A stretch of 64,000 nt of DNA, taken from assembly GCF_900156065.1 (NCBI RefSeq), contig NZ_FTNF01000002.1, forward strand, positions 124,001 to 188,000, written 5' to 3'. Below, piece after piece: positions 53,881 through 63,739 of the stretch; position 1 is the stretch's first letter; each line of letters starts with the position of its first letter. The notes below the pieces were generated by a model, which saw only the letters and a list, made by a program, of their open reading frames with translations, had not been told where the DNA came from and searched no databases. Source of the stretch: Micromonospora avicenniae. Its GTDB lineage: Bacteria; Actinomycetota; Actinomycetes; Mycobacteriales; Micromonosporaceae. Position numbers and translations under genes: made by a program.

Positions 53881-55242
53881 TCACGGCGCGCTCCCCCCGA
53901 GCACCGGCGCGTCCACGACGGAGCCCGCTCCGGCGCCCGCCGGCGTTCCGGCTCCGGGCCGCCGTCCGTCCTCGGCGAGGGTGGCGGGCAGGTCCCGCCG
54001 GTGCCGTAGCGGCCCGATCAGCAGGATCAGTGGGGTCACCGCGAGCCAGCCGGTCATCGCCAGCACCGCGACCCGGGTCCCGAGCGCGGTACCGAGCGCG
54101 CCGGCCAGCAGCGCGGCCAGCGGGATGGTCCCGTAGTTCAGCAGTTGCATGCTCACCGTGACCCGGCCGAGCAGTTCGCGGGGCGGGTAGGTCTGCCGGA
54201 AGCTGCCCTTCAGCACGTTGCCCACGGCCACACCGAGGCTGACCAGCACCCCGCCGAGGGCCGGCCAGAGCAGCGCCGGGCCCGGTCCGGCCAGGGGAAT
54301 GAGTAACGCCGGCGGTCCGGTGAACACCGCCGCGAGCAGCATCGCCCGGGCGGTGCCGAACCGGCGGCCGACGGCGGTCGCCAGCAGCGCGCCCGCGATA
54401 CCGCCCAGGCTCATCGCGGCGACCAGCAGGCCGACCGTCCCCGGCACCAGCCGTACGTCGCGGATCAGGAAGACCACCAGCACCGCCTGGTAGCCGACCA
54501 GCCCGATGTTGCTCGCCGCGCCGAAGAGCGTCATCACCCGCAGGTACGGGTCGCGGGCGACGAACCTCACGCCGTCGACGGTCTCGCGGCGCAGCGACCG
54601 GACGGGACCCGGCCGCGTCGGCGCCGGCTCCTTCCGCCGGATCCGGGCCAGGCACACCGCGGAGATCAGGAAGGTCAGCGCGTCGAGCAGCAGGGCGGCG
54701 ACCGCGCCGACGGCTTGCGCGATCAGGCCGGCGAGGCTCGGCCCGACCACGTAGCTCGCGGTCTGGGTGGTCTGCAGCTTCGCGTTGCCTTCCGGGACCT
54801 CTGCCGGACAGAGCAGGAAGGGCAGGTAGACCTGGTCGGCGGTCTCGAAGAAGACCCGGGCCAGCCCGGCGCCGAGCGCCACGACCAGCAGTTGCCCGAC
54901 GCTGAGCGTGCCGGTCACGGCGGCGGCCGGGACGCTGAGGAAGAGCAGTGCCGACACCACGTCGCAAATGATCATGACGGGCCGCCGCGGCAGTCGGTCC
55001 ACCCAGGCGCCCGCCGGCAGGCCGACCAGCAGCCAGGGTAGCCACGCGGCGGCGGTGAGCACGGCGACCTGGAAGGTGTTCGCGTCGAGCACGGCCACTG
55101 CCACCAGCGGCAGGGCCACCGCGGTCACGTTGCTGCCGACGCTGCTGACCGTCTGGGCGGCCCAGAGCAGTCGGAAGTCCCGGTGCCGGGCCAACCCGCC
55201 CCGCTGCGGCTTCGCCGGGGTCACCGGCGCGGTCGCGGTCAC
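53881..55242 (-). CDS. MFS transporter, DHA3-type efflux pump
   Basis: The 453-residue membrane protein has about twelve helices. The loop 2-3 motif A is GLPAGAWVDRLPRRPVM. The first helix block FRLLWAAQTVSSVGSNVTAV is typical of the DHA3 (macrolide-type) drug exporters. The last 35 residues are an Ala/Gly/Pro tail. Its GTG overlaps the stop of the ArsR-type regulator as GTGA, so the pump and its regulator are co-expressed. The exported compound is unknown. Confidence 0.88.
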   Translation of the reverse strand: MTATAPVTPAKPQRGGLARHRDFRLLWAAQTVSSVGSNVTAVALPLVAVAVLDANTFQVAVLTAAAWLPWLLVGLPAGAWVDRLPRRPVMIICDVVSALLFLSVPAAAVTGTLSVGQLLVVALGAGLARVFFETADQVYLPFLLCPAEVPEGNAKLQTTQTASYVVGPSLAGLIAQAVGAVAALLLDALTFLISAVCLARIRRKEPAPTRPGPVRSLRRETVDGVRFVARDPYLRVMTLFGAASNIGLVGYQAVLVVFLIRDVRLVPGTVGLLVAAMSLGGIAGALLATAVGRRFGTARAMLLAAVFTGPPALLIPLAGPGPALLWPALGGVLVSLGVAVGNVLKGSFRQTYPPRELLGRVTVSMQLLNYGTIPLAALLAGALGTALGTRVAVLAMTGWLAVTPLILLIGPLRHRRDLPATLAEDGRRPGAGTPAGAGAGSVVDAPVLGGSAP

Positions 55243-55814
55243 GGCTGCGCCGGCACGCCGTAGGCGAAGACGAAGACCGGCTGCCGCTCCCGCCCGTCGT
55301 CGGGAACCTCCCGGTCGGCCCAACGGGCCAGCAGATCGATCAACTCGCGGCTGAGTTCGGCCAGTTCCTCAGGACTGAGGTGTAGCCAGCGGTCGGTGGA
55401 GAAGGGCCCGTCGCCCCAGGCCGCCTGCGCCGCCTCGTCCGCGCCGTGCCAGGCCCGGACCAGCGAGACGTGCCGGTCCAGGTTGAGCGAGGTGGCGGCG
55501 TCGGCCACCGCCCGGGCTGCCGGGTCCGTGTCGAAATCCGCGCTCGACCAGCGCACGCCGCGGCTGACCAGCCGCCACCACCGCTCGCGTCGGTCCCGGG
55601 CCAGCTCCGGCGCCTCGGCGACCAGCTCCGCCGCCGCGAGGACCTTGAGGTGGTGGCTGACGTTCGCGGGCGCCTGACCGGTGCGCTCGGCAAGCAGGCC
55701 GACCGTCGCGGAGCCGTACACCTTGAGCACGTCCATCAGCCGGCGGCGCAGCGGGTGGGACAGTGCGGCCAGTACCCGCGAGTCGGTGACCTGGCGTACG
55801 TCGTGGTTCTCCAT
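55239..55814 (-). CDS. ArsR-type helix-turn-helix regulator of the MFS pump
   Basis: This regulator is about 191 residues. The N-terminal winged helix (VLAALSHPLRRRLMDVLKVY, then GLLAERTGQAPANVSHHLKV) is of the ArsR/YdcH-like type, and the C-terminal part has a YdfH-like helical domain with DGPFSTDRWLHLSPEELAEL. There are no clustered Cys for metal sensing, so it probably senses an organic ligand. I use the ATG at 55814 (ENHDVRQVTDSR); ATG at 55826 is equally open. A 44-bp inverted repeat lies just upstream. Confidence 0.87.
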   Translation of the reverse strand: MENHDVRQVTDSRVLAALSHPLRRRLMDVLKVYGSATVGLLAERTGQAPANVSHHLKVLAAAELVAEAPELARDRRERWWRLVSRGVRWSSADFDTDPAARAVADAATSLNLDRHVSLVRAWHGADEAAQAAWGDGPFSTDRWLHLSPEELAELSRELIDLLARWADREVPDDGRERQPVFVFAYGVPAQP

Positions 55815-55832
55815 ACCGGGCAGCATCACATG

Positions 55833-55876
55833 GACAACAGGTATTGCACAATGATTATTGCGCAATACCTGTTGTC
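55833..55876. promoter_or_regulatory. Operator: long inverted repeat upstream of the ArsR-type gene
   Basis: GACAACAGGTATTGCACAAT faces its complement with a 4-nt gap and one mismatch. Within it, TTGCGC, 16 bases and TACCTG on the minus strand could be the promoter, so a bound repressor would block transcription directly. The regulator/pump pair is the obvious target. Confidence 0.72.
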
Positions 55877-55923
55877 GACCGGGTGGGTGGGCCGCTCCCG
55901 GGCCGGAGCGGCCCACCCACGAC

Positions 55924-56790
55924 TCACTCGGCCAGCCGGCGGGCGAGTTCCTCGGCGACCTGCTGGGCCATCGTCGGCGGGATCGCGGCGGCGATCTTCT
56001 CCGGTGTGAGCGCGGCCAGCACGCCCTGGACGATCGCCGGCTCGTCGGTGAAGTCCCGCCCGGCGAGGGCGGTCAGCTGGCTGACCAGCGTGTCGAGTCG
56101 CAGCATCGTGTAGTCGAGTTTGGCCACCAGGCTGTTGCTCGCCGTCTGGCTGCCGGCGCCGTCCGGGTCGACCCGGCGCCCCATCGAACTGCCACCGAAG
56201 AACATCCCGGTGTAGACGGAGTGGATCTCCTGCTCTGCCTTTTCGCTCATGTCGTCCTCCAGAAGGCCGATGCTGGTGAGGTAGCGGCGGAACAGTGGGG
56301 TCTGGTCCCGGCCCGCCTTGATCGAGTCACGGAAGAAGCTGAAGTGCGTGTGCCACAGGTGCGAGTTGTCGCCACTGCTTCGCTTACCGAGCCGGTCCCA
56401 CCGCCGGACGACCCGGCCGTCGGGGCTGTAGATGATCTCCCGGAGGTCGCGGGTGTCCGCGGCGCCCGCGGCGCACTGCGCCACACACCAGGTGGAGAAG
56501 GTGCGCAGGTCGTGGGTACTCCCGCCGGACGCCACCCGGAACTGGCCCACGTCGAGCGCTGCCGCGTCGAGGGTCAGTCCGTTGCGGTCGCGGGACGACT
56601 CGACGACGGAGTAGTCGTTCTTCACCACCCGGTCCGAGCCGCAGTGGTAGCCGCCCCGGTGGCTCGGGTCGCCGACGATGCCGACCTCCGCGGGCTCGAG
56701 GTCCGCGTCGCGGGTCGCGTTCTTGTCGATGTTGAGATGAGTGAGCAGCAGGCTGCGTACGGCCATGAGGTTCGCCGGAGCCCGGGTCAT
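55924..56790 (-). CDS. LAS-peptidase-like protein (possible peptidoglycan hydrolase)
   Basis: This 288-residue protein has no signal peptide. Residues 40-150 carry a His/Asp/His pattern of the LAS metallopeptidases: H49 in GGYHCG, D80 in LDAAALD and H147/H149 in HLWHTHFSFF. LAS enzymes include phage endolysins and D-Ala carboxypeptidases. C50, C102 and C106 are additional. The C-terminal 110 residues are an acidic/helical tail (TLVSQLTALAGRDF, AAIPPTMAQQVAEELA). The lack of a leader suggests cytosolic action or holin-type release, and no phage genes adjoin. The family is a tentative call. Confidence 0.55.
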   Translation of the reverse strand: MTRAPANLMAVRSLLLTHLNIDKNATRDADLEPAEVGIVGDPSHRGGYHCGSDRVVKNDYSVVESSRDRNGLTLDAAALDVGQFRVASGGSTHDLRTFSTWCVAQCAAGAADTRDLREIIYSPDGRVVRRWDRLGKRSSGDNSHLWHTHFSFFRDSIKAGRDQTPLFRRYLTSIGLLEDDMSEKAEQEIHSVYTGMFFGGSSMGRRVDPDGAGSQTASNSLVAKLDYTMLRLDTLVSQLTALAGRDFTDEPAIVQGVLAALTPEKIAAAIPPTMAQQVAEELARRLAE

Positions 56791-57079
56791 GGCGCCCCCT
56801 TTCCGATGGATGAGGGCCAGACACGGCGTTACATGGCGTGATCGCGGTGGAGGTAACGCGCAAGCCCGGCCGATTGGTGCACGGCGCCGGGCATTGACTC
56901 GACCATAGCTCGGTCCTCGGACAAATGCCCAGGTCAGAGCGCTTCGCGTTCACATTCGACGGTCAGTCCGCACCATTTCGGACGCCGACGAACGCGATCG
57001 ACTCGACGTGCAAGCTTTCACGCAGCGTGACACGCAGGTTCAGCCGCGCTCGACCGCCCGCGGCGCCCCCGAGGTCCGA
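56791..57079. other. Intergenic region between MarR gene and LAS-like gene
   Basis: This 289-bp region holds the promoter of the LAS-like gene. I see a short palindrome TCACGCAGCGTGA at 57018 and no credible gene. Confidence 0.4.
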
Positions 57080-57610
57080 TCAGGACGGATCCCGCGACGG
57101 ATCGAGGCGCGCTGTGCGCATCTCGTCGCGGTGCTCCCGCGTCGACTCGACCATGGCACGCAGGAACCGGTGCACCACTTGCAGTTCGTCGTCACTGAAG
57201 CCGGCCGTCACCGCGTCGGTACGCCGGCCCAGCGGCTCGAAGAACGCCACGGCGAGCGCGACGCCCCGGTCGGCGTAGCGCAGAAGGATCTTGCGCCGGT
57301 CGGTTGCGCCCCGGTCCCGGCGGATGTGGCCGGCGCGCTCCAACCGGTCGACCAACGCGGTGACCGCGCCCGAGGAGAGATTCAACTGCTCGCCGAGGCG
57401 GCCGGCGGTGAGCGGATCGTCGGCCAGCTCGGCGTCCATGACCGCGATCAACGCCTGCAGGTCGGTGGCGTTGAGCCCGTGCAGGTTGGCGAAGGCGTGC
57501 CCGATGTGCTGCGCGTCCACCGAGTAGCGCCGCAGATCGGTGGCGATCTCCGCCACCAGCCGCTCACGCGGGGTGTCCCGCCGCCGGAACATGCCGTTCA
57601 CCGCCGCCAC
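57080..57610 (-). CDS. MarR-family transcriptional regulator
   Basis: The 176-residue protein has a MarR winged helix: LTAGRLGEQLNLSSGAVTAL with VDRLERAGHIRRDRGATDRRK as the wing. MarR proteins usually repress an adjacent efflux gene until a ligand is bound. It is divergent from the MMPL exporter with a 27-bp inverted repeat between them, so that is the probable target. The start is GTG at 57610; an ATG six codons later is a fair alternative. Confidence 0.9.
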   Translation of the reverse strand: MAAVNGMFRRRDTPRERLVAEIATDLRRYSVDAQHIGHAFANLHGLNATDLQALIAVMDAELADDPLTAGRLGEQLNLSSGAVTALVDRLERAGHIRRDRGATDRRKILLRYADRGVALAVAFFEPLGRRTDAVTAGFSDDELQVVHRFLRAMVESTREHRDEMRTARLDPSRDPS

Positions 57611-57661
57611 CTGCGTGTCACCCCCGTCGCGGTCGCCCGGCTTGCAGCATAGTTCACCGGA

Positions 57662-57688
57662 GAATAATCTCGGCTATCAAGATTCTTC
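57662..57688. promoter_or_regulatory. Inverted-repeat operator between MarR and MMPL genes
   Basis: GAATAATCT and AGATTCTTC flank nine bases with one mismatch. It is 17 bp before the MMPL start and in a locally AT-rich patch, a typical MarR site. Confidence 0.5.
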
Positions 57689-57705
57689 ATGGGCGGGAGT
57701 ATGTG

Positions 57706-59832
57706 ATGGGATTGCTGGGCACCGCCGGTCGTAGGGTCACCGGGGCGATCAGCGGCCGGTGGAGCGCTTGGATCGTCCTACTGGTCGCCGTGGCCGTCTC
57801 GGGCGCCCTCGTCGCGCTCGGCGGCGAGGCACGCACCAGCAACGATCCGACCGGCGCCCTGCCGGCCGGCACCGAATCGGTCGAGGCCGCCGCGCTCGCG
57901 CGGCAGTTGCCCGGTGGGCAGCTCAACCCGGCTCTGGTCGTCTACTCCCGTGGCGACGCTCCGCTCACCGCTGCGGACGAGGCCGCCCTCGCCGCCCAGG
58001 CCACCGCGTTCGCCCCGCTCGCCACCGGCCCGGTCTCCCCGCCGGTCCTCTCCCCCGACCGCCGCGCCGCGATCCTCGCCGTGCCGATGCCCGCGCAGGC
58101 CGCGCCCGACGAGGTCACCGACGCCGTCGACCGGCTGCGCGGCGCCGCCCGCCAGGGGCTGCCGCCCGGGCTGACCGCCCAGGTCAGCGGTGGTGCCGGA
58201 TTCCGCGCCGACGTCGCCTCCTCGTTCGACGGCGCCAACGTCACGCTGCTGCTGGTCACCGTCGCGGTCGTGGCGGTCCTGCTGATCGTCACCTATCGCA
58301 GCCCGTGGCTCTGGCTCGTACCGCTGGCCGTCGTGGGGACCGCCGACGTGGTGGCCAACGCCCTGATCGCCGTGCTCAGCCGTGCCGTCGACCTGCCCAT
58401 CGACCCCTCCACCACCGGCATCGTCGACGTGCTGGTCTTCGGCGCCGGCACCAACTACGCCCTCCTGCTGATCGCGCGCTACCGCGAGGAGCTGCGCCGC
58501 CGCCCGGACCGACGCGACGCGCTGCGCCACGCCCTGACCTCCGCCGGCCCGGCGGTCGCCGCCAGCGCCACCACTGTGGTGCTGAGTCTGCTGACGCTGA
58601 CCGCCGCCGTGCTCCGCAACGACCGGGCGATCGGTGTCGCCGGAGCGGTCGGCATCGGTACCGCGGCGCTGTACGGCCTCGTCGTCCTGCCCTGCGCGCT
58701 CGCGGTCTGCGGGCGAGGGCTCTTCTGGCCGTTCGTGCCCCGGCCGGGGCAGCCCGAACCGACCCGCAGCGGCGGCTGGGCGAAGGTCGGTGCCATGGTC
58801 GCCCGGCGCCCCCGGGGGGTGCTCGCCGGCGCCCTGGTCCTGCTGGTCGTACTCACCACGGGACTCTCCGGGGCACGCCTCGGGCTCAGCAAGACCGAAC
58901 AGTTCCGGGTGCAGGCGGAATCGATCGACGGTCTGCGCACACTCAGCCGCCACTTCCCCGCCGGCACCGCCGACCCGACGATCGTCGTCGGGCGAGCCGG
59001 CGCCGAGGAGGCGCTGCTGGCGGCGATCACCGGCACTCCGGGCGTCGCGAGCGCCCGACCCACCGGGCGCACCACTGACCTGGTCGGCGTCAACGTGGTG
59101 CTGACCGCCGAACCGGACAGCAGCGCGAGCTACGACACCGTCCGTGAGCTGCGGGACCGGGTGCACTCGGTGCCCACCGCCGACGCCCGGGTCGGCGGCA
59201 CCGTGGCCACCAACCTGGACACCCGGGACGCGGCCGTACGTGACCTGAAGGTGGTCGTACCGCTGATCCTCGCGGTGGTGCTCCTCGTCCTGCTGCTGTT
59301 GCTGCGTTCGCTGGTGGCGCCGCTTGTACTGGTCGCCACGGTGGTGGCCACCTTCTTCGCCTCGCTCGGCGCGAGCGCCTTCTTCTTCACCCACGTGCTG
59401 GGCTACGCGGCCCTCGACATCAGCGTGCCGCTGCTGTCGTTCCTGTTCCTGGTGGCGCTCGGAGTGGACTACAACATCTTCCTCACCACCCGCGCCCGGG
59501 AGGAGAGCGCCATCGAGGGCACCCGGCAGGGCATCCTCACGTCCCTCGCGGTCACCGGCGGGGTGATCACCAGCGCCGGCGTCCTGTTGGCCGCGGTGTT
59601 CGCGGTGCTCGGGGTGCTGCCGCTGGTCCTGCTCACCGAGATCGGCGTCATCGTCGGGCTGGGTGTCCTGCTCGACACGTTGCTGGTCCGCACCCTGCTG
59701 GTGCCCGCGATCGTGCTGCTGCTCGGGCGGCGTTTCTGGTGGCCCAGCGTGCTCGCCCGGCAGGCCGACCCGGCGCCGGACGGCCTCGCGCGGCCGGCCC
59801 CGGCCCCCGGACGTGCGGTCACCCGCGGTTGA
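57706..59832 (+). CDS. MMPL/RND-family membrane exporter
   Basis: The 708-residue protein has two RND-type halves, each one helix, a large outer loop and five helices. The helix-4 region is FGAGTNYALLLIARYREEL in the first half and LGVDYNIFLTTRAREES in the second. MMPL proteins move lipids, siderophores or drugs using protons. The expected Asp before Tyr is present in the second half (VDY) but is Asn in the first (TNY). ATG at 57706 has GGAG 6 nt upstream. It is under the divergent MarR gene. Confidence 0.9.
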   Translation: MGLLGTAGRRVTGAISGRWSAWIVLLVAVAVSGALVALGGEARTSNDPTGALPAGTESVEAAALARQLPGGQLNPALVVYSRGDAPLTAADEAALAAQATAFAPLATGPVSPPVLSPDRRAAILAVPMPAQAAPDEVTDAVDRLRGAARQGLPPGLTAQVSGGAGFRADVASSFDGANVTLLLVTVAVVAVLLIVTYRSPWLWLVPLAVVGTADVVANALIAVLSRAVDLPIDPSTTGIVDVLVFGAGTNYALLLIARYREELRRRPDRRDALRHALTSAGPAVAASATTVVLSLLTLTAAVLRNDRAIGVAGAVGIGTAALYGLVVLPCALAVCGRGLFWPFVPRPGQPEPTRSGGWAKVGAMVARRPRGVLAGALVLLVVLTTGLSGARLGLSKTEQFRVQAESIDGLRTLSRHFPAGTADPTIVVGRAGAEEALLAAITGTPGVASARPTGRTTDLVGVNVVLTAEPDSSASYDTVRELRDRVHSVPTADARVGGTVATNLDTRDAAVRDLKVVVPLILAVVLLVLLLLLRSLVAPLVLVATVVATFFASLGASAFFFTHVLGYAALDISVPLLSFLFLVALGVDYNIFLTTRAREESAIEGTRQGILTSLAVTGGVITSAGVLLAAVFAVLGVLPLVLLTEIGVIVGLGVLLDTLLVRTLLVPAIVLLLGRRFWWPSVLARQADPAPDGLARPAPAPGRAVTRG

Positions 59833-59953
59833 CCCCGCCGCCCCACCCAACCGTCGGACCCCACCACCCGACCGCCGGCCGACCGCGCCGCCGGACCGCT
59901 GACCGACCTCGGCCATCCCGGTCAACTGGCGTGTTCCGTCCTGGGAACGGGCC

Positions 59954-61486
59954 CTAACCGGGCTCGACCGGGTGCCGTCCCCCGGGCCGCTCCGGGGCCG
60001 GCGGCTGCCCGTCCGGGGGCTCGGGAGCCCGGCTCTCCGGCGGTGCCGCCGAAGCCTGCGGTGCCGCCGGCGCTGCCGGCGCCGATGGTGCTGCCGGCGC
60101 CGATGGTGCCGATGGTGCTGCTGGTGCAGGCGTGGGCGCGGAACGGCCGACCGCCCGGTTCCGGGTGGCCCAGGCGACCATGAACACGGCAGTCCAGAGC
60201 ACCCCGAGCAGGACGGCGGCCACCGTCCCGCTGGCCGTGCTGAGCCCCAGGTAGAGGCGAGCCCCGGCGAGGTAGACGACACCGGCGGCCGCGCCCGTCC
60301 AGGTGGCCACGGCCACCGGCCAGCGCGTGTTCCGGGACAGCAACCAGGCGAGCGTGCAGAGGCTCGCCGTCACCACCGCGTTCTGGGTCGGGAAGAGCCG
60401 GTCGTCCGGGTCGGATCCGGCCGAGCCCGCCAGGTGCGCGGCGAGGGCCAGCACCAGCAGCGGAACGAACGCCCCCACCGTGCCCACCAGGCTGAGCAGG
60501 TCCGCCCGCCAGGACCGCTGCCGCCACGCCAACACCGCGGCCACCACCGCCACCAGCGTGATCAACACCGGCCCGCGCAGCGCCGACACGGTCGTCAGCC
60601 CGACCTCGATCGCCCCCGGGGTACGCCGATCGGCGAACCAGCGGGCGATGGCCTCGTCCACCAGGGCGAGGCCGCTGTTGCGCACCACGAACTCCAGCAA
60701 CCCGGCGAAGGCGAGACCGGCGGCGAAGAGCAGCAGCAGCCCGGCCGTCAGGTTGAGCAGCAGGGTCCAGCCCGGCCCGATGCGCATGCTGAGCAGGAAG
60801 AACAGGACCCCGTACCGGCCGGCGAGCCAGCGCACCGGGGGCAGTGCGGCGGCTCGGAGCAGGAGCGCCTGGGCGGGGTCGGGGTTGCGCCCGAGCCAGC
60901 GGCCGGTCAGCACCACCGCGACCAGCGCGGCGAGCAGCAGGAGCACCGCGCCGGTGGCCCGGCCCAGCAGCCGGGACACCGTCTCGTACGACTCCCCGGC
61001 CACATACCCGACCAGGACCGAGCCGCCGACCCAGCCGACGATCCCGGCCAGGTTCCACACGGCGAAACGCCGGTACGGCATCCCGCCGGCACCCGCGAGA
61101 CGGGGCACCAGGGTGCGGGCGAAGGCGATCCAGCGGGCCGTGAAGACGCCCCGGCCGCCGAGCCGGCTGAGCAGGGCGTCCGCCCGCTGCCAGCGCTCCG
61201 GACCGACCCGCCTACCGAGCCCACTCGCGCGCAGTTTCCGCCCGTACCGGCGACCTGCCCGGAACGCGAGTGTGTCGCCGATCACCGCTGCGCCGATCAT
61301 CACGAGCAGCGCCGGAGCGAGCCGTAGCGTCCCCGCGTACGCTAGGAAGCCGACCAGCAGCAGGGTCGCCTCTCCCGGCACCAGCAGCCCGAAGATCACG
61401 GCGGTCTCACCCGCGACGATCAGCGCGGCGACCAGGTAGATCAGCAGGGGCGGCAGACCCTGCACGAAGGTCAGCAGGTCGTGCAC
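59954..61486 (-). CDS. DedA/PAP2-like fusion membrane protein with degenerate phosphatase motifs
   Basis: This 510-residue protein joins two membrane domains. Residues 1-200 are DedA (GETAVIFGLLVPGEA, AFRAGRRYGRK). Residues 225-445 have the PAP2 helix pattern, but where active enzymes have FPSGHA this reads FPTQNA (365-370), and where SRLYLGVHWPSD is expected it reads ARLYLGLSTASG (409-420). Both catalytic His residues and the Lys/Arg-Pro motif are gone. The last 65 residues are Pro/Ala-rich, with short tandem repeats. It may be a lipid transport or regulatory protein rather than a phosphatase. Confidence 0.88.
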   Translation of the reverse strand: MHDLLTFVQGLPPLLIYLVAALIVAGETAVIFGLLVPGEATLLLVGFLAYAGTLRLAPALLVMIGAAVIGDTLAFRAGRRYGRKLRASGLGRRVGPERWQRADALLSRLGGRGVFTARWIAFARTLVPRLAGAGGMPYRRFAVWNLAGIVGWVGGSVLVGYVAGESYETVSRLLGRATGAVLLLLAALVAVVLTGRWLGRNPDPAQALLLRAAALPPVRWLAGRYGVLFFLLSMRIGPGWTLLLNLTAGLLLLFAAGLAFAGLLEFVVRNSGLALVDEAIARWFADRRTPGAIEVGLTTVSALRGPVLITLVAVVAAVLAWRQRSWRADLLSLVGTVGAFVPLLVLALAAHLAGSAGSDPDDRLFPTQNAVVTASLCTLAWLLSRNTRWPVAVATWTGAAAGVVYLAGARLYLGLSTASGTVAAVLLGVLWTAVFMVAWATRNRAVGRSAPTPAPAAPSAPSAPAAPSAPAAPAAPQASAAPPESRAPEPPDGQPPAPERPGGRHPVEPG

Positions 61487-61613
61487 TCGGCCCCCATGAA
61501 CACGAGGGTCAGCATGCCAGCCGTGCCCGCGGCTGGGACAGGAGTTTCACCACAGATCCGGGCCAATCGGGGGATGACCCCGAGGCGGAACCGGCAACCT
61601 CGGACAGGAGAGT

Positions 61614-63491
<1,878 letters not shown>

Positions 63492-63507
63492 CCCGTCCAA
63501 CCCCCGG

Positions 63508-63538
63508 AGCCCGGCCCGCCACCTCGGCAGGCCGGGCT
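63508..63538 (+). terminator. Terminator hairpin after typA
   Basis: AGCCCGGCC and GGCCGGGCT pair perfectly across a 13-nt loop, 17 bp after the stop, followed by a pyrimidine-rich stretch. Confidence 0.65.
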
Positions 63539-63599
63539 TCCGCCTTCCCATCCCTCCCCTCCCACCCACCGCGCGCCGGCGCTGGGCCCGCCTCCGCGA

Positions 63600-63674
63600 T
63601 CACCGCCGGGCCGAGGTGTCGGACGCGAACTGTTCGTACCAGTCGGCGATGGCGTCGTACGCGGCGCTCGTCAT
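63600..63674 (-). pseudogene. Remnant of a SAM-dependent methyltransferase N-terminus
   Basis: This 24-codon ORF reads MTSAAYDAIADWYEQFA and then ends SDTSARR. The first 17 residues are a stereotyped start of class I methyltransferases (AYDAIADWY). The SAM-binding domain that should follow is absent. TAGCGT six bases before the ATG looks like a -10 box for a leaderless mRNA, so the promoter may be intact. I read it as a deletion relic, not a functional peptide. Confidence 0.6.
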
Positions 63675-63739
63675 TCCCGCACGCTAGACCAGCCGGGCCG
63701 CAGCCCCACGGACAGCCATGATCCGCTACGGTCACCGGC

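Noticed and set aside
57778..60282. An 834-codon ORF antisense to the MMPL gene
   Set aside because: The sense strand encodes a full two-half MMPL protein; the antisense frame is Gly/Gln/Arg-rich filler.
63670..63739. Possible tRNA or small RNA between typA and the serine hydrolase gene
   Set aside because: No cloverleaf or T-loop consensus could be found.
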